From NCBI GenBank assembly GCA_032251145.1, contig JAVVER010000156.1:1-5577 (forward strand): a DNA stretch of 5,577 bases. Reading direction: 5' to 3'. The notes beneath the pieces were generated by a model. It saw only the letters and a list, made by a program, of their open reading frames with translations, was not told the DNA's origin and made no database searches. Positions 1-5,577 of the stretch are shown in pieces (position 1 is the stretch's first letter; every line of letters starts with the position of its first letter). The position numbers and the translations under genes are program-made. This DNA is from BRH-c54 sp032251145 (GTDB lineage: Bacteria > Bacteroidota > Bacteroidia > Flavobacteriales_E > Vicingaceae).

Positions 1-448
1 GAAATGTTTCAATTTGCTCAAAATATCTAGAATTGCTCTCCAAATCCAATAATGTAAAAACTTCTTTATTACCATTCAAATTTAAAAAATCTTTAAAATC
101 ATTTAAGAAATATGAATATTTTTTTTCAGAAAAAAGTTTATTAAAAGAATATGTTGCTTGAGGTTCTCCTAAATAACGAATCTCATCGAAAAAAAGACTT
201 TTTGCTGTTTTATCAACATCTTTATCAGAATAATAATTACCTTTAATCAAGTCAAATTCATTACCTCCAAAATCATATGCCTTTTTGAAAATATCATCTC
301 CAAATAAATCATATACTTTATGTATTAAAACATTTAATTCTTTATCACTTATCCCAATTTTTTGAGCTACACTAGGTATATTTTGAACAGTTCCAACCCT
401 ATCAATTTCTCTAATTAATAATCTAATATTATTAATTTCTTCTTCACC
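1..448 (-). CDS. Hypothetical protein, N-terminal part, cut by the window edge; start uncertain
   Basis: I do not recognise this protein. The minus strand has an uninterrupted frame from a GTG at 448 to the left edge (149 codons seen) with coding-like, Lys/Asp/Phe-rich composition. A stretch about 15-40 residues in (RVGTVPSVAQKIGISDKEL) resembles a helix-turn-helix, but this is weak. Phrases further on include FGGNEFDLIKGNYYSDKD and LGEPQATYSFNKLFSEKK. The frame contains no ATG. The only good start, an ATG at 471-473 behind an A-rich leader, lies in another frame. That frame reads MTSKTMKLGEEEINNIR and stops at 411-413. Removing one T near 418-422 joins the two frames into a smooth N-terminus (…EEEINNIRLLIREIDRVG…). 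The gene is therefore either started by GTG at 448, or begins at 473 and carries a one-base frameshift (natural or a sequencing error). The reading frame is well supported; function is unknown. Confidence 0.65.
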
Positions 449-675
449 TAATTTCATTGTTTTTGAAGTCATATTTTTTTTACTTAATTAATCAAAATAG
501 CACAGCAGTAAATTTACAAAATTTCTATACTTCCACTTATTTTTTTATTTATCAATATTCAAAACACATCCCTCCCACCCTAAACAAACAATTTTTTGTT
601 AAAAACACGTTATACTCATAAGGAATTGGCTCAATTTTAGCCTTAATTTTATAGCACATCAATTAATTGTATTTC

Positions 676-3639
676 ATGAAGCGTTTCATAAGTTTTTCTT
701 TTTTATTATTTCTTGCCTCAAGTGCTTTTGTTGAGCCGACTATGGAAGTTCCCAAGCCAAAAAATACGCAGCCAGAGTTTATCATCAATGAAACGCCTTG
801 GGCAGATTCGCTTATCCAAACGCTAACGTTAGACGAAAAAATTGGTCAGCTGCTAATGGTTGCTGCTTATTCTAACAAAGGTGCTAAACATGTTACTGAA
901 ATTGAAAAACTAATTACCGAAAACCACATTGGTGGATTAATTTTTATGCAAGGCGGTCCTGTTCGTGAGGCAACACTTTACAACCAATACCAACAAAAGA
1001 GCAAAGTACCTTTACTGATTTCCATTGATGGTGAATGGGGTTTGGCAATGCGTTTGGATAGTACTGTTAAATATCCGTGGCAAATGACCTTGGGAGCTAT
1101 TCAAAACAATGAATTAATTTATCAGATGGGAATGGATATTGGCGAACAATGTAAACGACTAGGTATTCAGGTAAATTTTGCTCCTGTGGTAGATATTAAT
1201 GTTAATCCTAAAAATCCAATTATAAACGCTCGTTCCTTTGGCGAGCAAAAAGAAAATGTAGCCCTAAAAGGAATTGCCTACATGCAAGGGATGCAAGCTG
1301 TAAAGGTAATGGCAAATGCCAAACATTTTCCCGGACACGGAGATACGGATAAAGATTCTCATAAAGCTCTACCTGTTATAAATCACTCTAAAAAAAGAAT
1401 GGACAGTATAGAACTTTATCCATTTAAAGAATTAATCAATAAGCAATTAGCGAGCATGATGGTGGCTCATTTAGATATTCCCGCTTACGCAGAAGAAGCA
1501 GGAACTGCCACTACTTTATCGAAAAACGTGGTAACGCATTTACTAAAAGATACCTTGGGTTTTAAAGGTTTAATTTTTACGGATGCCTTGAATATGAAAG
1601 GCGTTAGCAATTTATTTCCTCCGGGAGTGGTGGATGTAAAAGCCTTATTAGCAGGAAATGATGTGTTGCTTTTTTCGGGTGATGTACCTACAGCCATTAC
1701 TGAAATAAAAAAAGCCATTGAAAATGGAGAAATTTCTGAAGAAGAAATTACTGCCCGTTGTCTAAAAATATTAAAAGCCAAAGAATGGACAGGCGTTCAT
1801 AAAAATAAAAAAGTAGCAACAAAAAATCTATATGCAGATTTAAACAAAAAAAGATATGAAATACATAACAAAAAACTGTTTCATGCTGCTTTAACGGTAC
1901 TTAAAAATGATGCTGACATATTACCAATAAAAACTTTAGACACGCTTAATATTGCTAGTTTAAGCATTGGCAATGAAGGAGAAAATCATTTTCAGCAAAC
2001 CTTAGATTTATATACTAAAATAGATCACTATTCTACAAATGAAATAAATACACAAAATACCCCTACACTTATTAATCAACTTAGTCAGCACAATTTAATA
2101 ATTATTGGTATTCATAAATCGGATAAAAACCCTTGGAAAAAATATGATATTGATGCTGCTACTAAATCATTTATTGCCAAGCTGCAAGAAAAAACAAAGG
2201 TTATCCTCACTATTTTTGCCAATCCGTACAGTTTAATAGATTTTCCTGAAGCAGAAAATGCTAATGGTTTAATTATGGCTTATCAAAACAATGCTTACTC
2301 CCAAGGTGGAGCGGCTCAACTTATTTTTGGAGCAATTGGCGCTAATGGAAAACTACCTGTAAGTGTTTCCGAAAACTTAGTTGCAGGAACTGGAATTGAC
2401 ATTAGTCCTATTGGCAGATTGGCTTATGGAGAGCCTGAAGATGTGGGTTTACGTACCGAAGATTTGTATCGCATAGATTCCATTGCTTTATCAGGGATTT
2501 TAGAACAAGCCTATCCTGGTTGTCAGGTTTTTGTAGCTAAAAACAACAAAGTAATTTACCACAAAGCGTTTGGAAACCATACTTATGATAAAAAAATTCC
2601 TACCACCATTAATTCTATTTACGATGTAGCTTCGGTAACAAAAATTTCTGCTTCGTTGTTGGGGTTAATGCAGCTGCAAGATAAAGACTTATTTAGTTTA
2701 GATAAAAATTTGAGGGATTATTTATCAGACCTAATTCCAGATAGCTCTGAATATGGCGACCTTAATTTAAGAGAAATTTTAGCTCACCAATCGGGCTTAC
2801 AAGCTTGGGTACCTTTTTATGTTAAAACCATGCGAAATGGTGTATTAGATTCTGTTATTTACAGCAAAGATTCTACTGTTTATTATCCTTACAGAGTTGC
2901 CAAAAACCTTTATATCAATCAGGAATATCCTGATTTTATTTTTCAACGTATTTTAAAAGGGCCTATAAAAACCAAAGAATACCGATACAGCGATTTAGGT
3001 TATTATTTTATGATGAAAATTGTAGAAAAGCAATCAGAAAAATCTTTATCTCAATATGTGGATGAAGTATATGGTGAAATGGGAATGAGCACTTCGGGCT
3101 ATATTCCAAGAAGAAAGTTTCCATTAGATAGAATTGTACCAACGGAAAACGACAAAATTTTCAGAAAGCAACTTATTCATGGTGATGTTCATGATCCAGG
3201 TTCTGCTATGCTGGGCGGAGTTGGCGGACATGCAGGCGTATTTTCTAATGCCAACGATATGGGAAAATTAATGCAAATGTATTTGAACAAAGGTTTTTAT
3301 GGTGGCAAGCGATATATTGCCGAGGAAACGCTAAACGAATATATTAAATGTCAGTTTTGTGATGAAAGCGATAACCGTAGAGCTGCTGGTTTCGACAAAC
3401 CTGTAATGGATGGTGGCGGACCAACTTGCAATTGTGTTTCTTTTGATAGTTTTGGTCACTCAGGCTTTACAGGAACACTCGTTTGGGCTGATCCTGTAGA
3501 GCAAGTGGTTTATGTATTTATGTCGAACAGAATTCACCCTGATGCAGAGAATAAAAAACTACTAAAAATGAATATTAGAACAGATATTCAACAAGTAATT
3601 TATGATGCCATAAATAAACAAAAGAAGTTAGTGGATTAG
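676..3639 (+). CDS. Secreted GH3 (NagZ-type) beta-N-acetylglucosaminidase fused to a class C beta-lactamase-like serine hydrolase
   Basis: The ATG at 676 gives 987 aa and begins a clean signal peptide: K2-R3, a hydrophobic core to about residue 16, and a likely signal peptidase I cut after ASSA (residues 14-17). There is no lipobox cysteine. A TTG three codons upstream would only add MYF. Residues ~40-370 are a GH3 catalytic domain. The NagZ signature KHFPGHGDTDKDSH is at 216-229 and supplies the Asp/His dyad (D227, H229). The nucleophile is D303 in GLIFTDALNM. Residues ~395-570 match a GH3 C-terminal domain. Residues ~590-975 are a beta-lactamase/DD-peptidase-fold hydrolase with SVTK (S653 nucleophile, K656), YSD at 771-773 in the YxN position, HSG at 928-930 in the KTG position, and a terminal SNRIHP. 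NagZ enzymes remove GlcNAc from cell-wall fragments. In Bacillus subtilis, NagZ works with a beta-lactamase-fold amidase, AmiE, so this fusion may do both steps on muropeptides; that is inference. An esterase or peptidase role for the C-terminal half is possible. No terminator or promoter is evident. Confidence 0.95.
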   Translation: MKRFISFSFLLFLASSAFVEPTMEVPKPKNTQPEFIINETPWADSLIQTLTLDEKIGQLLMVAAYSNKGAKHVTEIEKLITENHIGGLIFMQGGPVREATLYNQYQQKSKVPLLISIDGEWGLAMRLDSTVKYPWQMTLGAIQNNELIYQMGMDIGEQCKRLGIQVNFAPVVDINVNPKNPIINARSFGEQKENVALKGIAYMQGMQAVKVMANAKHFPGHGDTDKDSHKALPVINHSKKRMDSIELYPFKELINKQLASMMVAHLDIPAYAEEAGTATTLSKNVVTHLLKDTLGFKGLIFTDALNMKGVSNLFPPGVVDVKALLAGNDVLLFSGDVPTAITEIKKAIENGEISEEEITARCLKILKAKEWTGVHKNKKVATKNLYADLNKKRYEIHNKKLFHAALTVLKNDADILPIKTLDTLNIASLSIGNEGENHFQQTLDLYTKIDHYSTNEINTQNTPTLINQLSQHNLIIIGIHKSDKNPWKKYDIDAATKSFIAKLQEKTKVILTIFANPYSLIDFPEAENANGLIMAYQNNAYSQGGAAQLIFGAIGANGKLPVSVSENLVAGTGIDISPIGRLAYGEPEDVGLRTEDLYRIDSIALSGILEQAYPGCQVFVAKNNKVIYHKAFGNHTYDKKIPTTINSIYDVASVTKISASLLGLMQLQDKDLFSLDKNLRDYLSDLIPDSSEYGDLNLREILAHQSGLQAWVPFYVKTMRNGVLDSVIYSKDSTVYYPYRVAKNLYINQEYPDFIFQRILKGPIKTKEYRYSDLGYYFMMKIVEKQSEKSLSQYVDEVYGEMGMSTSGYIPRRKFPLDRIVPTENDKIFRKQLIHGDVHDPGSAMLGGVGGHAGVFSNANDMGKLMQMYLNKGFYGGKRYIAEETLNEYIKCQFCDESDNRRAAGFDKPVMDGGGPTCNCVSFDSFGHSGFTGTLVWADPVEQVVYVFMSNRIHPDAENKKLLKMNIRTDIQQVIYDAINKQKKLVD

Positions 3640-3649
3640 GATTTATAAA

Positions 3650-3698
3650 CGCATATAAGATTCTACGCTTAGTTGAGGAAACACCTACCTCTTATGCG
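3650..3698. repeat. Imperfect inverted repeat between convergent genes
   Basis: CGCATATAAGA (3650-3660) pairs with TCTTATGCG (3690-3698) apart from a 2-nt bulge, around a 29-nt loop. It lies in the 100-nt gap between two convergent stop codons. No T-run follows either arm, so it is not a standard intrinsic terminator, though it could help end or stabilise the two converging transcripts. The same stretch is also open in one plus frame (see findings). No canonical terminator is visible for either flanking gene. Confidence 0.35.
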
Positions 3699-3739
3699 GA
3701 ATGGTTTGCAGCAGATAATTAAACAGTTGTTTTTTGTGG

Positions 3740-4168
3740 TTAGTGAACCATTTTTTTAAACCTAAGGTATTTAACAACCACATCCACCATCAGAATTAGA
3801 AATACGGCAGAAATAAAGATGTTTAAGTTTTCAATTTTTGGAAAAGCAACATCAATAAAATTCGGAATGGTGCCTAACATATAAATTACAGCCACAATAA
3901 TGGAGGTATAAATCGTCCATTTTAAATCAATAAAAACAGGTTTTATTTCTGTTTGAAAATGGCTTAATACCTTTTCACTGACATTAATTTTTTCGCTTAC
4001 TGCTAAATTGCTTTGAATAGCTTTGCTAAATAACCTTTCTTCATTCACTTTTAGTTGACAAGCTTTGCAAGTGGTTAAATGGTCATTAAAAGCAACAAGT
4101 TGAGCTGCGTCATCCAGTAGTTGGTGGCTAAATTCAAAAATTTCTATATCGGTTAAATGCTTATTCAT
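3740..4168 (-). CDS. Membrane-anchored ZAS-type anti-sigma factor for the adjacent ECF sigma
   Basis: This 142-aa protein probably binds and restrains the sigma factor encoded just upstream. The N-terminal cytoplasmic part holds H30-LTT-C34-KA-C37, the HxxxCxxC pattern of zinc-associated anti-sigma domains. A charged helical region follows (about 40-82). There are two hydrophobic segments, at about 84-102 (WTIYTSIIVAVIYMLGTIP) and 115-133 (LNIFISAVFLILMVDVVVK). The protein ends in a basic tail (YLRFKKMVH), so N- and C-termini should both be cytoplasmic with a short external loop. The ATG overlaps the end of the sigma gene by 8 nt (ATGAATAA), which indicates translational coupling and a matched sigma/anti-sigma ratio. 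Only two helices and a very short outer loop are present, so there is no separate sensor domain; the signal may be sensed in the membrane or by a partner. Family assignment is strong from motif plus position; partner specificity is inferred. Confidence 0.88.
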   Translation of the reverse strand: MNKHLTDIEIFEFSHQLLDDAAQLVAFNDHLTTCKACQLKVNEERLFSKAIQSNLAVSEKINVSEKVLSHFQTEIKPVFIDLKWTIYTSIIVAVIYMLGTIPNFIDVAFPKIENLNIFISAVFLILMVDVVVKYLRFKKMVH

Positions 4169-4739
4169 AGCGAATTTGATTTAGTAAAGTTACGTCTTTT
4201 TCAGACAATAGGTTTTTAAAATTTTCTCTGGCTCTAAAAAGTTTTACTCTAATATTAGCTGCCGAAAGTGCTGTAATGGTTTCAATTTCTTTCAACGATA
4301 ATTCATTGAGGTAAAATAAAGTCAATAGTTCTTTTTGGTCGGCAGGAAGCTGGTTAAAAAAATGTTCAATCAATAACTTCATGTCCTTATCAGCAAATGT
4401 ATCTAATATATTTTTTTCGTTATCAACTACAGGAATGCTTTTCGTAAGTTCAGTAGTAGGAATTTTATTTTTCCTTAAATAATTCAATACTTCATGGTGA
4501 GCAATACTATATACCCAAGTTTTAAGTTTAGACTTTCCCTCAAAAGAATTGATATTTTTAATACATTTAATCAACACATCTTGTGTAATTTCTTCAGCAA
4601 CCTCTCGCTGATTGGTCATTTTTACACACAACACAAATACAAATTGCTGGTGCAACTGTACAAAATAGTTAATAGCCGAATGACTTTTATTTTGCAATCC
4701 TTTTATGAGGTCTGTTTCTTCCAAGAAAGATAAATTCAT
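4161..4739 (-). CDS. ECF-type RNA polymerase sigma factor (sigma-70 family)
   Basis: This 192-aa protein has the two-domain ECF layout. Region sigma-2 spans about residues 13-90, with AEEITQDVLIKCIKNINSF in region 2.1-2.2 and KLKTWVYSIAHHEVLNYLRK (about 71-90) in the promoter-melting and -10-binding part. A variable linker follows. Sigma-4 spans about 121-179 and starts with FFNQLPADQKELLTLFYL. Its helix-turn-helix is LSLKEIETITALSAANIRVK, which reads -35 elements. I chose ATG 4739. A GTG at 4760 would extend the frame by seven codons but sits inside the predicted -10 element, and the ECF similarity begins only after the ATG. The leader from the inferred transcription start would then be only about 7 nt. 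The gene is the first of a two-gene operon with its anti-sigma and probably activates its own promoter. Target genes beyond the divergent neighbour cannot be told from this window. Confidence 0.93.
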   Translation of the reverse strand: MNLSFLEETDLIKGLQNKSHSAINYFVQLHQQFVFVLCVKMTNQREVAEEITQDVLIKCIKNINSFEGKSKLKTWVYSIAHHEVLNYLRKNKIPTTELTKSIPVVDNEKNILDTFADKDMKLLIEHFFNQLPADQKELLTLFYLNELSLKEIETITALSAANIRVKLFRARENFKNLLSEKDVTLLNQIRYE

Positions 4740-4750
4740 TAATCTATAAA

Positions 4751-4782
4751 TATAAGACACTTAATTGAAAAAAATGTTACAA
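4751..4782 (-). promoter_or_regulatory. Predicted ECF promoter for the sigma/anti-sigma operon
   Basis: Read on the minus strand, TTGTAACA (4782-4775) carries the AAC core typical of ECF -35 elements. GTGTCTTA (4760-4753) carries a GTC core typical of ECF -10 elements. There are 17 nt between AAC and GTC. Transcription would start near 4746, just before the ATG at 4739. This layout implies positive autoregulation by the encoded sigma. The assignment rests on motif, spacing and the mirrored copy on the other side, not on data. Confidence 0.65.
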
Positions 4783-4849
4783 GTTGAAATAAATAGTTGA
4801 TTTTAAATTAATTTTTAAAAAAAAATCTATCCCAGTTGTAACATTTTTT
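4769..4849. repeat. Perfect 14-bp inverted repeat framing the divergent control region
   Basis: AAAAAATGTTACAA (4769-4782) and TTGTAACATTTTTT (4836-4849) are exact reverse complements separated by 53 nt of very AT-rich DNA that includes a run of nine A (4817-4825). Each arm is the -35 region plus T-tract of one of two outward-facing ECF-like promoters, so I read the repeat as two copies of one promoter element. A dimeric regulator site or a long hairpin is less likely given the wide spacing. Confidence 0.75.
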
Positions 4850-4866
4850 CATTAGCTGTTGTCAAA
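4836..4866 (+). promoter_or_regulatory. Predicted ECF promoter for the divergent membrane protein gene
   Basis: TTGTAACA (4836-4843) followed by GTCAAA (4861-4866), with 18 nt between the AAC and GTC cores, mirrors the sigma operon promoter. The same T-tract follows the -35. Transcription would begin around 4872-4874, leaving a leader of roughly 22-24 nt before the ATG at 4896. The 1-nt difference in spacing from the sigma promoter could set a different strength. Predicted from sequence only. Confidence 0.6.
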
Positions 4867-4895
4867 GCATGTACAAACCAATTAAATTTAAAATT

Positions 4896-5243
4896 ATGAC
4901 AGAAATTATAGGTGTATCAATTCCAATTTTTATAACACTAGGTGTTTTTGCAATGATAGTATTGCTTAGAAGAATGGAAAATCAGGAAAAATTAAAAATG
5001 ATAGAAAAAGGCATGGATTTAAACTTGCCTAAAAAAGAAAGTAATAGCGGTTCGGCATTAAAGTTTGCTTTAATAGCAGTAGGTGTCGGAATAGGTTTAT
5101 TAGTAGGCAACTTGTTAGATGTTTACACACCACTAAAAGATGAAGTATGTTATTTCTCCATGGTGTTTTTATTTGGAGGATTAGGGTTATTTATTGCCAA
5201 TAAAATGGATGAAAACAAACGAAAAAACGAAGAGAAGAGTTAA
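4896..5243 (+). CDS. Small three-helix membrane protein, probable member of the sigma regulon (DUF6249-like)
   Basis: This 115-aa protein has three hydrophobic segments: about 5-24 (IGVSIPIFITLGVFAMIVLL), 55-75 (LKFALIAVGVGIGLLVGNLL) and 85-102 (CYFSMVFLFGGLGLFIANK). A charged cytoplasmic-type stretch after the first helix (RRMENQEKLKMIEKGMDLNLPKK) and a Lys/Glu-rich tail complete it. This build resembles the small DUF6249-type proteins that, to my knowledge, occur near ECF sigma genes in Bacteroidota; the family name is from memory of the pattern and needs a profile search. I prefer ATG 4896 over the in-frame ATG at 4869. The earlier one lies at or before the predicted transcription start, and its extra residues (MYKPIKFKI) precede the natural membrane-protein start MTEIIGVSIP behind an A-rich leader. 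It is transcribed away from the sigma operon and closed by a strong terminator, so it is a single-gene unit. Biochemical function is unknown. Confidence 0.85.
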   Translation: MTEIIGVSIPIFITLGVFAMIVLLRRMENQEKLKMIEKGMDLNLPKKESNSGSALKFALIAVGVGIGLLVGNLLDVYTPLKDEVCYFSMVFLFGGLGLFIANKMDENKRKNEEKS

Positions 5244-5278
5244 TATTAGTTAGTTTAAACAGTGCAAATCTTTGTTTT

Positions 5279-5305
5279 AGGCGGGTTGAGAAACCCGCTT
5301 TTTTT
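5279..5305 (+). terminator. Intrinsic terminator after the membrane protein gene
   Basis: GCGGGTT (5281-5287), loop GAGA and AACCCGC (5292-5298) form a perfect 7-bp GC-rich stem followed directly by seven T (5299-5305). It lies 36 nt after the stop codon. There is no matching A-run on the left side, so it acts on plus-strand transcripts only. Confidence 0.93.
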
Positions 5306-5366
5306 GTTAAAAGTATAAATAGAAAGGTACATTGATTATTAATAGGAAATCGTAATGAGAGGTGCA

Positions 5367-5389
5367 CTCCGTCTGAACTTCTGGCGGAG
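5367..5389. repeat. GC-rich palindrome, possible REP-like element
   Basis: CTCCGTC (5367-5373) and GGCGGAG (5383-5389) form a 7-bp stem (one G-T pair) around a 9-nt loop that itself contains the near-palindrome GAACTTC. No T-run follows on either strand, so it is not an intrinsic terminator. The stretch is clearly more GC-rich than its surroundings and lies outside any intact gene, which is typical of dispersed palindromic repeats. Only one copy is visible here, so repeat status is a guess. Confidence 0.4.
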
Positions 5390-5393
5390 CCAT

Positions 5394-5577
5394 CTACTTG
5401 ATTATGGGCTGGCATTTATTTAGTTCGAATTGGTTTTCAGCGCAGGCAAAGATATACTCTTTTGTAATTTCCGGATTGAGCTTTGACTGGTGCGAATTGC
5501 AAATGTGTATGGCTTTAAGCTTAGGCTATTCCGCAATATCAATTATTTCATTCTGTTTATATAAATTTGGTAAAAAA
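5394..5577 (-). pseudogene. Possible 3' remnant of a degraded gene, running off the right edge
   Basis: On the minus strand one frame reads FLPNLYKQNEIIDIAE, then a TAG (5526-5528), then 43 codons beginning PKLKAIHICNSHQSKLNPEI and ending ELNKCQPIIK before a TAG at 5394-5396. The composition is hydrophilic and protein-like, and the codons favour purines in first position. There is no ATG in frame after the internal stop, so the fragment could not be made on its own from a normal start. I do not recognise the family. The opposite strand is also open here but has a T-heavy first codon position and W/C/S-rich translation, which suggests an antisense shadow. The region from about 5306 to the right edge holds no intact gene. 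Confidence 0.3.

Noticed and set aside
587..600. Small hairpin AACAA-TTTT-TTGTT upstream of the hydrolase
   Set aside because: It is five weak AT-rich pairs in AT-rich DNA, located upstream of two divergent genes where a terminator is not expected.
667..675. TTG start for the hydrolase, adding MYF
   Set aside because: The ATG at 676 starts a standard signal peptide (MKRF…), and three extra residues from a rare start have no support.
474..675. Bacteroidota-type promoter (TTG … TAnnTTTG) in the left divergent gap
   Set aside because: Only imperfect matches are present on either strand (for example TATTTTG on the minus strand, one T short), so I could not place a promoter for either gene.
1485..1781. 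Minus-strand open frame of 98 codons inside the hydrolase gene
   Set aside because: It is antisense to well-conserved GH3 catalytic sequence, its translation has no recognisable features, and it has no promoter of its own.
4183..4200. GTAAC-like string on the minus strand shortly upstream of the anti-sigma start
   Set aside because: It lies within the sigma coding sequence (codons for DVTLL) and has no matching -10; probably chance.
4494..4733. Plus-strand open frame of 79 codons opposite the sigma gene
   Set aside because: It is antisense to the conserved sigma-2 region and its F/L/S/Y-rich translation is typical of a shadow frame.
4740..4760. GTG start at 4760 extending the sigma factor by seven codons
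   Set aside because: It overlaps the putative -10 element and ECF similarity begins only after the ATG at 4739.
4869..4895. Upstream in-frame ATG for the small membrane protein
   Set aside because: It would lie at or before the predicted transcription start, only 2 nt past the putative -10, and adds a basic stretch ahead of the natural first helix.
5191..5415. Minus-strand open frame of 74 codons across the terminator
   Set aside because: It runs through the intrinsic terminator hairpin and into the 3' end of the membrane protein gene; the translation is not protein-like.
5404..5577. Plus-strand frame from ATG 5404 open to the right edge (58 codons)
   Set aside because: Its first codon position is T-heavy and the translation is W/C/S-rich, so it is probably the antisense of the minus-strand remnant. 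It cannot be fully excluded because the window ends.

Overview
The window is AT-rich DNA that looks like a member of the Bacteroidota. The evidence is a secreted NagZ-type GH3 glycosidase fused to a beta-lactamase-like serine hydrolase, an ECF sigma/anti-sigma pair with a small three-helix membrane protein, A-rich leaders in place of clear Shine-Dalgarno sites, and heavy use of AAA/GAA/TTA/ATT codons. The genus cannot be told from the sequence.

Layout. Positions 1-473 (minus) hold the 5' part of an unrecognised gene that runs off the left edge; its beginning is split between two frames. Positions 474-675 are a divergent intergenic stretch with no promoter I can defend. Positions 676-3639 (plus) hold one large secreted enzyme of 987 aa, with a GH3/NagZ domain, a GH3 C-terminal domain and a serine hydrolase domain of the class C beta-lactamase type. 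Positions 3640-3739 separate convergent genes and carry an imperfect inverted repeat. Positions 3740-4739 (minus) hold a translationally coupled ECF sigma / ZAS-type anti-sigma operon. Positions 4740-4895 are a divergent control region with a perfect 14-bp inverted repeat whose two arms look like ECF -35 elements facing outward. Positions 4896-5243 (plus) hold a 115-aa three-helix membrane protein, followed by a strong intrinsic terminator. Positions 5306-5577 contain no intact gene, only a GC-rich palindrome and what looks like the 3' end of a degraded minus-strand gene.

How the parts work together. The sigma factor probably drives its own operon and the divergent membrane protein from the paired promoters. 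The membrane-anchored anti-sigma, with an N-terminal HxxxCxxC motif and two helices, probably holds sigma inactive until an envelope signal arrives. The membrane protein is then the nearest candidate output of the switch. The large enzyme is probably a cell-wall (muropeptide) hydrolase acting outside the cytoplasm. It is convergent with the sigma operon, and nothing in the sequence ties its expression to that sigma factor.

The most useful observations are the mirror-image ECF promoter pair, the start sites it implies, the two-enzyme fusion, and the split reading frame at the left edge.
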